Assembly (NCBI GenBank): GCA_964416595.1
Contig: CAYQES010000004.1
Location: 62,001-126,000, forward strand
Length of the DNA: 64,000 bases
Direction of reading: 5' to 3'
Origin: JAKFYM01 sp964416595
Lineage (GTDB): Bacteria > Bdellovibrionota > UBA1018 > CAIPTA01
Shown here: one piece after another, positions 38,066 through 46,462 of the stretch
Layout of the letters: every line of letters begins with the position of its first letter
Position numbering within the stretch: the stretch's first letter is position 1
The notes under the pieces: model-generated
What the model saw: the letters and a program-made list of their open reading frames with translations, nothing else
Told to the model about the DNA's origin: nothing
The model's database searches: none
Position numbers and translations under genes: made by a program

Positions 38066-38373
38066 AACGCCGAATCCGCAGAAGTGCCCAAGGGCTGATC
38101 GGGGATGTGCTGCGGAAGGTGCCTCTTTCCGGTGTGGCTGAGATCAAAGTACCCTCCGATATTCGCCGGGTAGTGGTGAGAAATATCGAGAAAATGCGGG
38201 AAAATGCTTTGGATGTGTTTGCCAAAGAAATTTCCAAGGTGCTTTCTAAAGTAGATTTTCAACATATCATCGACGATACCTTAAAAAATTATACTCTACG
38301 GGTAGAGGCTAAAATCGATTTGCAGCCGAAAAAGAATCAAGTGAAAGCCAGCAATAAACGAGGGCATTCGTGA
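38062..38373 (+). CDS. small basic protein of unknown function
   Basis: A 103-residue protein. The basic N-terminus MKRRIRRSAQGLIGDVLRKV is followed by amphipathic helices (VPSDIRRVVVRNIEKMRENALDVFAKEISKVLSKVDF) and a basic tail. It resembles phasin or membrane-surface helical proteins, but I assign no family. It overlaps both neighbours by 4 nt and so is translationally coupled within the glpX-histidine kinase operon. Confidence 0.75.
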   Translation: MKRRIRRSAQGLIGDVLRKVPLSGVAEIKVPSDIRRVVVRNIEKMRENALDVFAKEISKVLSKVDFQHIIDDTLKNYTLRVEAKIDLQPKKNQVKASNKRGHS

Positions 38374-38690
38374 AAGAGATCAAAGAATTTCAGGATGGCT
38401 TGTTGTGGAAAATGGAAGACGGCTCTTCCTTAGTGATTGGTATTACCCAAAGTTGTTTGGATTTGGCTGGTGCGGTGATGGAATTGGATCTTTCTGAAAG
38501 TGGGGATGAATTCGAGGCTGGTGATTGGATCGGAGAAGTGCGCGGCAAAAACGCTGTGATGGAAATTGTGGCCCCTTGCGCTTTACGGCTTACTGAGAGA
38601 AACGAAGAGGTGCTGAGCCAGCCCGCTTTGATCGAGGATGATCCCACGGGCGATGCTTGGATTTTACGTGCGGAGAAAATGGATGGCTAA
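38370..38690 (+). CDS. GcvH-like (lipoyl-domain) protein lacking the lipoyl lysine
   Basis: A 106-residue protein with the fold of the glycine-cleavage H protein. LVIGITQSCLDLAGAVMELDLSESGDEFEAGDWIGEV is followed by IVAPCALRLTERNEEVLSQPALIEDDPTGDAWILR, matching H-protein strands including N-x-x-L...P-x-L-I...D-P...G-x-W-I. Counting back from the A-P pair, the lipoylated Lys position is Asn61, with Lys60 displaced by one. Lipoylation is therefore doubtful, and a sensor or adaptor role is possible. The GTG start overlaps the previous gene, and the kinase start overlaps its end. Confidence 0.78.
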   Translation: MKEIKEFQDGLLWKMEDGSSLVIGITQSCLDLAGAVMELDLSESGDEFEAGDWIGEVRGKNAVMEIVAPCALRLTERNEEVLSQPALIEDDPTGDAWILRAEKMDG

Positions 38691-39864
38691 GAAGCCAGAC
38701 GATAAAAATCTTCTCGCCAATGAACAGTTTCGCAGCAATCTTTTATCGATTGTTTCCCATGAATTAAATACTCCGCTCACCGGCATTTTGAATGCGCTTG
38801 CCATGCTGGAGGAAAAATATCCTGAGGAGCAACAATATATTCCCATGCTCCGGCGCAACAGCGAACGTTTGCGGCGCAGTGTGGAGAATCTCTTAGAAAT
38901 TTCCCGAGTGGATGCGGGCACCTTGCGGGTGCGTTTGAGTGAATTAGACTTGGAAAATTTTCTCCTGGCCCGCAAAGATGCATTGAAGGCAGTCTTAGCT
39001 GCACAAAAATACCATTTGGAACTAGAAATTGAAGAAGATCTACCGCGGGTATGCGGGGATATGCGCCGGCTAACTCACGTGTTTGACAGCTTGGTATTGA
39101 ATGCCGTGAAGTTTTCCAATGGTGTCGGGGCCGAATTGGGCGGAGTGGTATATGCCAATCTTTCTTTGCAGGGAGCTTCCGCTTTACCACCAGGGATTTT
39201 TTCTAGTCGTGAGAGAAAAACCGGCATGTATTTAGTTACCTCCGTGCAGAGCTCGCAGCCGTCCATAGGGGAAAGCCCGGATAGTTTTGAGCAGCTCTTT
39301 GAGCCCTTCTCTCCTTGGCGCGATGCGGATACCCGCGTGCGCGAAGGCTTAGGGGTGGAGCTCGCGATTGCTAAAGAAATTTTATTGGCCCATGAGGGAT
39401 TTATCTGGGCGGATTTACCGAGCACCACAGACCGTAAGGGGTGGAAGTTTGTTTTTGCTCTGCCGTTATTATCCCGGGTAGATGAATTGGATTTGGTGGT
39501 GAACAATCGTTTGTTCACAGCGATTGGGGCTTTATCGAAAATGTCGCTGCTGCTTTTACGCCCCGAGCCCGGTTACGAAGCACAACCTGGAGATGAGCAA
39601 AAAATTTCCAAGGCCTTACAGAAAGTATTGTTCCGCTCGAGCGATTCTACTTTTTGGATCCAAGATAGTGGCGAGTACGCCATTTTAATGGATGATTGTG
39701 ATCAAGAGGGAGGCGAGCGCGTGGCCGTACGACTCCTTGGGGTTTTAAAAAGCGAGATTCCTCACGCGGCGTTTTTGTGGTCTTTGGTAACGGGTCCCGA
39801 TAGCGGCTCTAACGCCCGGGAATTACTAGAAAAAGCTCGTCACCAATGGCGGCCAAGTATTTGA
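38683..39864 (+). CDS. soluble sensor histidine kinase
   Basis: A 393-residue cytoplasmic kinase without membrane helices or a PAS domain. His26 lies in LSIVSHELNTPLTG (HisKA H-box). The N-box is VLNAVKFSNG, and a degenerate ATP-binding G region follows (VREGLGVELAIAKEILLAHEGFI). The last 110 residues (SLLLLRPEPGYE...ALQKVLFRSSDSTFWIQDSGEYAILMDDCDQEGGERVAVRLLGVL) resemble a degenerate GGDEF-like fold. It overlaps the GcvH-like gene by 8 nt, which may be its input partner. No cognate regulator lies adjacent. Confidence 0.85.
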   Translation: MAKKPDDKNLLANEQFRSNLLSIVSHELNTPLTGILNALAMLEEKYPEEQQYIPMLRRNSERLRRSVENLLEISRVDAGTLRVRLSELDLENFLLARKDALKAVLAAQKYHLELEIEEDLPRVCGDMRRLTHVFDSLVLNAVKFSNGVGAELGGVVYANLSLQGASALPPGIFSSRERKTGMYLVTSVQSSQPSIGESPDSFEQLFEPFSPWRDADTRVREGLGVELAIAKEILLAHEGFIWADLPSTTDRKGWKFVFALPLLSRVDELDLVVNNRLFTAIGALSKMSLLLLRPEPGYEAQPGDEQKISKALQKVLFRSSDSTFWIQDSGEYAILMDDCDQEGGERVAVRLLGVLKSEIPHAAFLWSLVTGPDSGSNARELLEKARHQWRPSI

Positions 39865-39918
39865 GATCTTTGCGCTTTTGCCTTTCGCTTCCTTGCCTTT
39901 CCTAGTATAAGCCTTGCC

Positions 39919-41346
39919 ATGGCGGAAAATCCCACTCCCCTTAAGGGGAAATATTTTTTAAAAACCTTCGGCTGCCAAATGAATGTGCACGATTCTGAGC
40001 GCATGGCTTCGATCTTGGTGAACCAGGGTTACAATGAAGCGAAGGAAATCGAAGACGCGGATCTCGTGATTTTCAACAGCTGTTCGATCCGGGATAAAGC
40101 CGAACAAAAAGCCTATTCCTCCATGGGCTTATTGCGAAAAGACGGGAAAAAGAAAAACCCCAATTTGAAAATTGGATTTGCGGGCTGCGTGGCCCAGCAA
40201 GATCGGGAGGCGGCGTTTAGTGGCGCACCCCATTTGGATTTTGTGATCGGCACCGATTCCATCGATCAATTGCCCGAGGTGCTCTATCGTGTGGAGCACG
40301 GAGAAGAAAAAGTTCTACAGGTGGGTTTTGATCCCGCCAACGATTACACCCTGGAAACCAAGATCCTGCCCGGCCGGTCCACGGCTTTTGTGAATATCAT
40401 GAAGGGCTGTGATAATTTTTGCTCCTACTGCATTGTGCCCTTCACCCGGGGCCGGGAAAAAAGCCGACGGCTAGAGGAAGTGGTGCAGGATGTGAAGCGT
40501 CTCGTGCTGGGCGGAGTGGTGGAAGTCACATTGCTCGGGCAAAATGTAAATTCTTACGGAAAATCTCTAGGCGGCGCTAAAAATGGGCAAACGTTTCCCG
40601 CATTACTCCGGGCGCTCCAAGAGATGGCGGACCAAATGGAGGCTAATGGCGTAACGGATCCATCGGGCCGCAGCGGAAAGCCCATGGGTCTACAGCGCAT
40701 TCGCTACACCACTTCCCACCCTAAAGATTTCGACGAAGAAATGATCGATTGCCACGCCAATCTTTCCCGCTTGGTGCCGCACCTCCATCTACCGGTGCAG
40801 AGCGGTTCCGCGAAAGTTTTAAAACGCATGAAGCGCTACGTGCCGATCGAACTCTATTGCCAACGCTTGGAAGAATTGCGGCGCCGGGTTCCTGGAATTA
40901 CCGTGACCACGGATTTGATCGTGGGTTTCCCGGGGGAGACCGATGAGGATTTTGAGGCTACTTTAGCGCTGGTGAAGCGCATTCAGTACGAAACGGTTTA
41001 CGCCTACACATACTCGCCCCGCCCTGGCACCTCCGCCTTGAAATACGGTGATACGGTGCCGGAGCAGGTGAAAAAAGAGCGGCACGCCCGCCTCACGGAT
41101 TTGCAAATTGAAATCCAGGCGGCAAAAAATCGCGAGCAGATTGGCCGCGTGGAGCAAATCCTTTGCGAGGGCGCTTCCAAAACGGATCCCTTAATGGCAA
41201 CGGGCCGCACCTTGGGTTTTCGTGTAGTGAATTTTTCTTTGCCCAATGGTGTGTCCCAGCCTGCGGAAATTGCCGGTCGCACTCTGCCGATTCGCATTAC
41301 CGATGCCAATACTTTTGCCTTGAAAGGAGAGCCCGCACTTTTATGA
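39919..41346 (+). CDS. miaB: tRNA-2-methylthio-N6-isopentenyladenosine synthase
   Basis: A 475-residue radical SAM methylthiotransferase acting on A37 of tRNA. The UPF0004 domain has three cysteines (FGCQMN, NSCSIRD, AGCVAQ) for one [4Fe-4S] cluster. GCDNFCSYCIVPFTRGREKS is the radical SAM CxxxCxxC, and a C-terminal TRAM domain follows. It matches MiaB rather than MtaB or RimO. A TAGTAT box (39903-39908) is 10 nt from the ATG, so the mRNA leader is very short. It overlaps the next gene by 4 nt. Confidence 0.97.
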   Translation: MAENPTPLKGKYFLKTFGCQMNVHDSERMASILVNQGYNEAKEIEDADLVIFNSCSIRDKAEQKAYSSMGLLRKDGKKKNPNLKIGFAGCVAQQDREAAFSGAPHLDFVIGTDSIDQLPEVLYRVEHGEEKVLQVGFDPANDYTLETKILPGRSTAFVNIMKGCDNFCSYCIVPFTRGREKSRRLEEVVQDVKRLVLGGVVEVTLLGQNVNSYGKSLGGAKNGQTFPALLRALQEMADQMEANGVTDPSGRSGKPMGLQRIRYTTSHPKDFDEEMIDCHANLSRLVPHLHLPVQSGSAKVLKRMKRYVPIELYCQRLEELRRRVPGITVTTDLIVGFPGETDEDFEATLALVKRIQYETVYAYTYSPRPGTSALKYGDTVPEQVKKERHARLTDLQIEIQAAKNREQIGRVEQILCEGASKTDPLMATGRTLGFRVVNFSLPNGVSQPAEIAGRTLPIRITDANTFALKGEPALL

Positions 41347-41870
41347 TCGCTTCTTGTTTTGGTAAATCTCCAAAAATCCCTAAATCCGCCTGGATTGCCG
41401 ACTCCGCCGATGTGATGGGGGATGTGACCCTCGGGGAGCACTCTAGCATCTGGTTCCAAGCTGTGGTGAGGGGCGATGTGCATTGGATTCGGATCGGTGA
41501 GTATACCAATGTGCAGGACGGTTCCGTGCTCCACGTGAGCAATGGCGTGGCGCCGCTCACGATTGGTTCTCGGGTTACGATTGGTCACAAAGCTTTGCTC
41601 CATGGCTGCACCGTGGGGGATGATTGTTTGATCGGCATGGGCGCTATTTTATTGGATCATGTGGAAGTGGGCAGTGGCTCCGTGGTGGCCGCCGGGGCTT
41701 TGTTGCCTCCTGGCCGCAAATACCCCCCCAATTCTTTGATCAAGGGGGCCCCGGCCAAGGCCGTACGGGAACTTACCGCCGAGGAACAAAAAGAAATGAT
41801 CGATCAGGGCTGGCGGAACTATCATTCCTATGTGGCCGAATACCGGAAGACATTTCAGGTGAATTCTTGA
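41343..41870 (+). CDS. gamma-class carbonic anhydrase-like hexapeptide protein
   Basis: A 175-residue left-handed beta-helix protein. DVTLGEHSSIWFQAVVRGDVHWIRIGEYTNVQDGSVLHV, TIGHKALLHGCTVGDDCLIGMGAILLDH and VVAAGALLPPGRKYPPNSLIKGAPAKAVREL give hexapeptide repeats. The three zinc-ligand histidines fall in VLHV, TIGHKALLHGC. These match the YrdA/PaaY/gamma-CA family; hydration of CO2 is inferred. The ATG overlaps the miaB stop (ATGA), so it is translationally coupled. Confidence 0.93.
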   Translation: MIASCFGKSPKIPKSAWIADSADVMGDVTLGEHSSIWFQAVVRGDVHWIRIGEYTNVQDGSVLHVSNGVAPLTIGSRVTIGHKALLHGCTVGDDCLIGMGAILLDHVEVGSGSVVAAGALLPPGRKYPPNSLIKGAPAKAVRELTAEEQKEMIDQGWRNYHSYVAEYRKTFQVNS

Positions 41871-42011
41871 ATGGCCGAGGCCGCGTGATGGCTCTCTCTT
41901 TTTGCTTATTACTCATTTTCATAAACTAAAAATTAATATACTCCCTCCTTCACTCGTCGCATAATGCATCGCATTAATTTGTTTCGTCGTTGCCGCTTAA
42001 CGGGAGATTTT

Positions 42012-42434
42012 ATGAAAATTATTTTGTCTTTATTTACGTTTCTTTCTTTGTCTTTATGTAACCTTGCCGAAGCAGCCACTCTTGCCGAATTGGTAGGAAA
42101 GTATGAGTTCGTTTTCGATGAAAGCTCTGGCGAAATTCCGGATAATATTCTTAATCAGGAACTTTCTTTTACTCTCAGCATACTAAATAGCGGGAAAACT
42201 CTTTTTGTGCAAAAGGCGAAGATGGGCAAGGTAAACTGCCAGGGTCGCATCGACACGGATTCCTTGAAAAAATACCCAAACCAAGTAGTGAATTATATCA
42301 CTTGCGAAGATGGTCAAAAATTCGACCAAATCCTCCTCCTCGAAGGAGTGGATATCTCCCAGCCTCTCTTTAAAGCACGGGTATTCAGTTCGGCGATCGG
42401 CACAGATTTGCCCATGATCATCACCCGGAAATAA
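42012..42434 (+). CDS. small secreted protein of unknown function
   Basis: A 140-residue protein with signal peptide MKIILSLFTFLSLSLCNLAEAA. The mature part has a lipocalin-like beginning (LAELVGKYEFVFDESSG), two cysteines (VNCQGR, ITCEDG) and beta-strand periodicity. A small barrel binding a hydrophobic ligand is possible but unproven. GGGAG precedes the ATG by 6 nt. A strong terminator follows. Confidence 0.68.
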   Translation: MKIILSLFTFLSLSLCNLAEAATLAELVGKYEFVFDESSGEIPDNILNQELSFTLSILNSGKTLFVQKAKMGKVNCQGRIDTDSLKKYPNQVVNYITCEDGQKFDQILLLEGVDISQPLFKARVFSSAIGTDLPMIITRK

Positions 42435-42457
42435 TTCATATTTTTAAATCCTTATAG

Positions 42458-42493
42458 AGAACGGCAAGCCGGTGGGGCTTGCTGTTCTTTTTT
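42458..42493 (+). terminator. Rho-independent terminator
   Basis: AGAACGGCAAGCC pairs with GGCTTGCTGTTCT over 13 bp (one G-T) with a 5-nt GGTGG loop, followed by six T. It lies 24 nt after the stop at 42434 and insulates guaB. Confidence 0.93.
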
Positions 42494-42569
42494 GGGCATT
42501 TTTTGAATTTCCAGTAATGGGCTAATACTTTGATCTTTCTCAGAAAAACTCATTGTGATATTGTGAGTC

Positions 42570-44057
42570 ATGAATTCGCCACAAAACCCCACCCTTTTCC
42601 GTGAAACCCTTACGTTTGATGATGTGCTGCTTTTGCCTGGGCACAGCACCGTGCTTCCTAACGAAGTAAGCCTAAAAACCCGGCTCACGAAACGTCTCCA
42701 CCTGAATGTTCCCCTGCTCTCTGCGGCCATGGATACGGTAACCGAATCGGACACCGCCATTTCCCTCGCCCAAGAGGGCGGCCTCGGGGTGATCCACAAA
42801 AACATGAGTATCGAGGATCAGGCCTTTGAGATTTCCAGGGTAAAAAAGAGCGAAAGTGGCATGATCCTGGATCCGATCACCGTGGCTCCAGAGCAGCCTG
42901 TAAAAGAAGCCCTGCGCTTGATGGCCACCTATAAAATTTCCGGCGTGCCGGTTACCAAAGATGGCCAGCCCCACGGCCCCTTGGTGGGCATCATCACAAA
43001 TCGGGATGTGCGATTCCTAGAAGATAACAACGCCCCCGTTTCGGCCTATATGACAAGCGACGGCCTAGTGACTTGCCCCGTGGGCACCGACCGGGAAAGC
43101 GCCAAGAAACTTCTCCACAAACACCGCATCGAAAAACTTCTAGTGGTGGACAGTAAAAATCACCTGAAGGGTTTGATCACGATCAAGGACATTGAAAAAT
43201 CCATGAAGTATCCAAACTCCAATAAGGACCAATTTGGCCGCCTTGTGGTGGGCGCCGCCGTGGGTGTGAGCCCAGAAGTGATGGAGCGGGCCGCAGCTTT
43301 AGCAGAGGCGGGCGTGGACGCATTTTTTGTGGATAGCGCCCATGGGCATTCCCAAGGGATTATTGATCTCGTAGGTAAATTGAAAGTGAAATATCCCCAG
43401 GTGGAAGTGGTGGCGGGCAATGTGGCCACCGTGGACGGCACTAAAGCTTTGATTGATGCCGGCGCCGACGCCGTGAAAGTGGGCATTGGCCCTGGCTCCA
43501 TCTGCACCACTCGGGTGGTGGCCGGAATTGGTGTGGCCCAACTTTCCGCCGTGATGGATGCCTACCAAGAAGCCGTGAAACGGGATGTGCCAGTGATCGC
43601 CGATGGAGGCGTGAAATTTTCTGGTGACGTGGTAAAGGCCCTCGCCGCGGGCGCAAGCTGCGTGATGATCGGCAATCTTTTTGCGGGCACCGATGAATCC
43701 CCTGGAGAGTTGGTGTTGTACCAGGGTCGTTCTTACAAAGTGTACCGTGGCATGGGATCCATGGCGGCCATGCGTAAGGGCTCCAAGGATCGTTACGCCC
43801 AAGCAGGAACTGAGGACGCGAAACTTGTTCCGGAAGGAATCGAGGGCCGCGTGCCATACCGGGGAACGATTTCGGCCGTTGTGCACCAGTTGATGGGGGG
43901 CTTACGCAGCGGCATGGGTTATGTGGGAGCGGGGAATCTAAAAGAACTAAAAGAAAAAGCGCGATTTGTGAAAATTTCTGCGGCGGGTTTGCGGGAGAGC
44001 CATCCCCATAACGTAGACATTACCAAAGAAGCCCCCAATTATTGGATGGGCTCTTAG
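42570..44057 (+). CDS. guaB: inosine-5'-monophosphate dehydrogenase
   Basis: A 495-residue enzyme oxidising IMP to XMP, committing flux to GMP. TFDDVLLLPGHSTVLP starts the catalytic barrel. A pair of CBS domains (about 95-205) is intact. GIGPGSICTTRVVAGIGV holds the catalytic cysteine loop, and GMGSMAAMRKGSKDRYAQ is the flap. It is the first gene of guaB - M50-like/cNMP protein - pilin-like protein - guaA - dnaE, with short gaps. Confidence 0.98.
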   Translation: MNSPQNPTLFRETLTFDDVLLLPGHSTVLPNEVSLKTRLTKRLHLNVPLLSAAMDTVTESDTAISLAQEGGLGVIHKNMSIEDQAFEISRVKKSESGMILDPITVAPEQPVKEALRLMATYKISGVPVTKDGQPHGPLVGIITNRDVRFLEDNNAPVSAYMTSDGLVTCPVGTDRESAKKLLHKHRIEKLLVVDSKNHLKGLITIKDIEKSMKYPNSNKDQFGRLVVGAAVGVSPEVMERAAALAEAGVDAFFVDSAHGHSQGIIDLVGKLKVKYPQVEVVAGNVATVDGTKALIDAGADAVKVGIGPGSICTTRVVAGIGVAQLSAVMDAYQEAVKRDVPVIADGGVKFSGDVVKALAAGASCVMIGNLFAGTDESPGELVLYQGRSYKVYRGMGSMAAMRKGSKDRYAQAGTEDAKLVPEGIEGRVPYRGTISAVVHQLMGGLRSGMGYVGAGNLKELKEKARFVKISAAGLRESHPHNVDITKEAPNYWMGS

Positions 44058-44109
44058 AGAAGAAAAAAGGGAAGGATGGATCTTTCTCTTAAAATAGGAG
44101 CCAAGGAAT

Positions 44110-46062
44110 ATGCAGCTCAAGGCCATTGAAGCCGCTCGGTACGACGATCGTTTCGTGGTAATTCGCAATCCAGATAACTGGAAACAAGAGCTTTTCACGG
44201 AAGAAGAATTTGAAATCGTTAAGTTCCTGAAAAAAAATGAGCAGGAAAGTTTATTGGCGCTATTACTGCCGAATATCGGTGTGGCCAAGAAAGATCATAT
44301 TTTTCTGTGCATGGCGGTGCTCCGCAAGCTGAAACGCATTCAGGTAGTGGATTATGTGTCGATCACGGGCCGTAAATCCCTCTCCAACACAGCCACTTTA
44401 GAATTTGAAACCCAAAAACAAAAACTCGAATTATTGGGTTTGCGTTCTTTAGCCGCTTTGATTTTTTCTCTCGGCGAGCGAATGCTTTCATGGTTGGGGC
44501 CACAATTATTATTGTTATTAGTGCTAATCGCAGCGGCTTTCGGATTTTTCTTTTTTCCTTACAATGCCGTAGAAAATGCGTTGCAGGTGGAGAGCTTAGC
44601 GTATGGGAAAGTTTTTTCTGTTCTCTATCTTACTGCCTCGCTGGCGCTTTGCTTTCGTGCACTATTACGAGGCATTTTTTTAAAATCCCTGGGGCGCGAG
44701 AGTAAATTTCACGGTATTTCTCTTTATTTTCCTTTCATGAGTCTCCATAGCGATTGCCGGGATGTGAATATGGAGGGCTATGGTGCCCGAGTGCGCATGG
44801 CAATTTTGGGGTTGGTAGCGCCCTTAGCTTTAGGAGCAGTGTTCACCATTTTGGCGCTTACAGGAAAAATGGAGTTGAGTTCGGCCTTTTTTGCCTATGC
44901 GGCTTGCATGGGGGTTTCCCTGGTATTGGCTTGCCCATTTTTCCCAGCGGATGTGGCGGAAATTCTGCATGTAACTTTTTTGCGGGATGAGTTGCGGGAG
45001 AGAATTTCTTCAGGCTTGCGCGATATTTTTCGCACAAAAGGAAGCCTCAGCCGCGAAATGTTATATGCCTTGGTAGCCACGTTCTTGTGGCTCTTAGCGT
45101 GGTTGGATAGTTTACGTTCATTTTGGGATTTTATTGCTGGGAATGTGGTGGCAGATTTTGCTTCGCCTTCTATTTACCAAAATATAGGCGCCGGTTTTCT
45201 TGTGGCAACGGTTCTTCTCCTCCTCCTTTTTCCCGTGGGAATTTTTTCTTTTAGTTTCTTGCGCGAGCGCTTCTCCTCTCAGAAGCGCCGGATCGTGGTG
45301 CAGAAAGAAAAAATAAAAGATAGTCTTAGTTTTGAAGAGCGAATGTCTGCTCTTGAAAAGATCCCCCTATTCACTTACCTCAACGATCAGGAACGATTGG
45401 CTCTTCTTAATGAAATGCAACCAATGTTTTATGGTCACCGAGAATTCCTCATGCACCAAGGTGAAGTGGGCAAAGAATTTTTTGTGTTGGTGCGTGGGCA
45501 CGCGAACGCCTATTTCACCGATGTGCACGGCCGTAATTATTTATTAGCCGATTTAGGAGAAGGGGATGCGTTTGGCGAAATTGCCTTGATCGATGATGTG
45601 CCACGCACTGCTTCGATTAGGTCTGACGGTGGTTGTATCGTGCTGATGCTGAAAAAAGAAGGCTTTGATCGTTTTGCCCAGAGCCTCGGGTCACCGGATC
45701 GAGTAAAAACTTTAATTCGGCTCACGAGTTTTTTCCGCAGGCATCCACTCTTTTCCAAATTGAAAGTAAAGGATCAGGCCCAACTCATCGATCGTTTTCG
45801 TTTCCAAACGCTCACGGCAGGTGATGCCATTCCCAATGGAGAAGATGATTTCTATGTAGTGTATTCAGGCAAAGTGCGCCTAGACACGGGAGACGACGCA
45901 GCCGATGTTACTTTGCAGGCCGATGATTGTTTTGGGTACGCCAATGTTTTGAATGCTAATTATTTTGCGGCAGAAGGAACGGGTTTGTTGATTGTGAAGC
46001 GTGAAGAGTTCCACAGTTTGATTTGGGAAAAACTGGTAGAGCATCCGGAGTTGTTTATTTAG
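44110..46062 (+). CDS. membrane protein: inactive M50-like core with cNMP-binding domains
   Basis: A 650-residue protein. Residues 1-95 resemble a PqqD/RRE-type winged helix (VVIRNPDNWKQELFTEEEFEIVKFL). About 120-420 are polytopic, with KFHGISLYFPFMSLHSDCRDVNMEGYGARVRMAILGLVAP resembling the post-catalytic part of M50 'peptide zinc metalloprotease' proteins. No HExxH is present (LLRGIFLKSLG sits there). A canonical cNMP-binding domain follows (FGEIALIDDVPRTASIRS, about 450-540), then a degenerate one. A sensor or transport role is inferred. It lies between guaB and guaA. Confidence 0.72.
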   Translation: MQLKAIEAARYDDRFVVIRNPDNWKQELFTEEEFEIVKFLKKNEQESLLALLLPNIGVAKKDHIFLCMAVLRKLKRIQVVDYVSITGRKSLSNTATLEFETQKQKLELLGLRSLAALIFSLGERMLSWLGPQLLLLLVLIAAAFGFFFFPYNAVENALQVESLAYGKVFSVLYLTASLALCFRALLRGIFLKSLGRESKFHGISLYFPFMSLHSDCRDVNMEGYGARVRMAILGLVAPLALGAVFTILALTGKMELSSAFFAYAACMGVSLVLACPFFPADVAEILHVTFLRDELRERISSGLRDIFRTKGSLSREMLYALVATFLWLLAWLDSLRSFWDFIAGNVVADFASPSIYQNIGAGFLVATVLLLLLFPVGIFSFSFLRERFSSQKRRIVVQKEKIKDSLSFEERMSALEKIPLFTYLNDQERLALLNEMQPMFYGHREFLMHQGEVGKEFFVLVRGHANAYFTDVHGRNYLLADLGEGDAFGEIALIDDVPRTASIRSDGGCIVLMLKKEGFDRFAQSLGSPDRVKTLIRLTSFFRRHPLFSKLKVKDQAQLIDRFRFQTLTAGDAIPNGEDDFYVVYSGKVRLDTGDDAADVTLQADDCFGYANVLNANYFAAEGTGLLIVKREEFHSLIWEKLVEHPELFI

Positions 46063-46072
46063 AGGCCGCGGT

Positions 46073-46438
46073 ATGAGAGTGGGCTGGTTGACCTTATGCG
46101 CGCTTGCTACTTGCTTCCATCTTTTATGGGGAATCGGGCGCTTGCAGTTAGAACAGCAAAAACACATAGCCCGCGTAGCCGTGGAACGTTTAGGAATTTT
46201 GAGCGCGGCCTTTTCAGGAAAGGAAGCGGAGTTTTGGAGCTCTATGGGGCGAAGCAGCGCACCCTTGGATCCTTGGGGGCAAGCCTACCGCTGGGACCCA
46301 GGACCACCCTCCTTGTGGCGCTCCGCTGGCCCCGATGGCCAGTATGCTACCGCCGATGATCTTAAGGCTTTGGTGGCGGTTCCGGAACCCGAGGCTGCGC
46401 CGCTTCCAGAGGGGCCCAATTCTTTGGGAGCCCACTAG
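46073..46438 (+). CDS. short pseudopilin (GspG)-like protein
   Basis: A 121-residue protein with an N-terminal membrane helix (WLTLCALATCFHLLWGIG). A C-terminal segment DPWGQAYRWDPGPPSLWRSAGPDGQYATADD follows, which is the GspG/type II secretion pseudopilin calcium-loop signature (D-P-W-G-x-x-Y...S-x-G-x-D-G-x-x-x-T-x-D-D). The prepilin-peptidase site (G-F/M-T-L-x-E) is absent, so it is probably not processed as a pilin. It starts 10 nt after the previous gene. The proline-rich tail is unusual. Confidence 0.7.
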   Translation: MRVGWLTLCALATCFHLLWGIGRLQLEQQKHIARVAVERLGILSAAFSGKEAEFWSSMGRSSAPLDPWGQAYRWDPGPPSLWRSAGPDGQYATADDLKALVAVPEPEAAPLPEGPNSLGAH

Positions 46439-46462
46439 ATTTCTAGAGGGGAGGCGGCTGTT

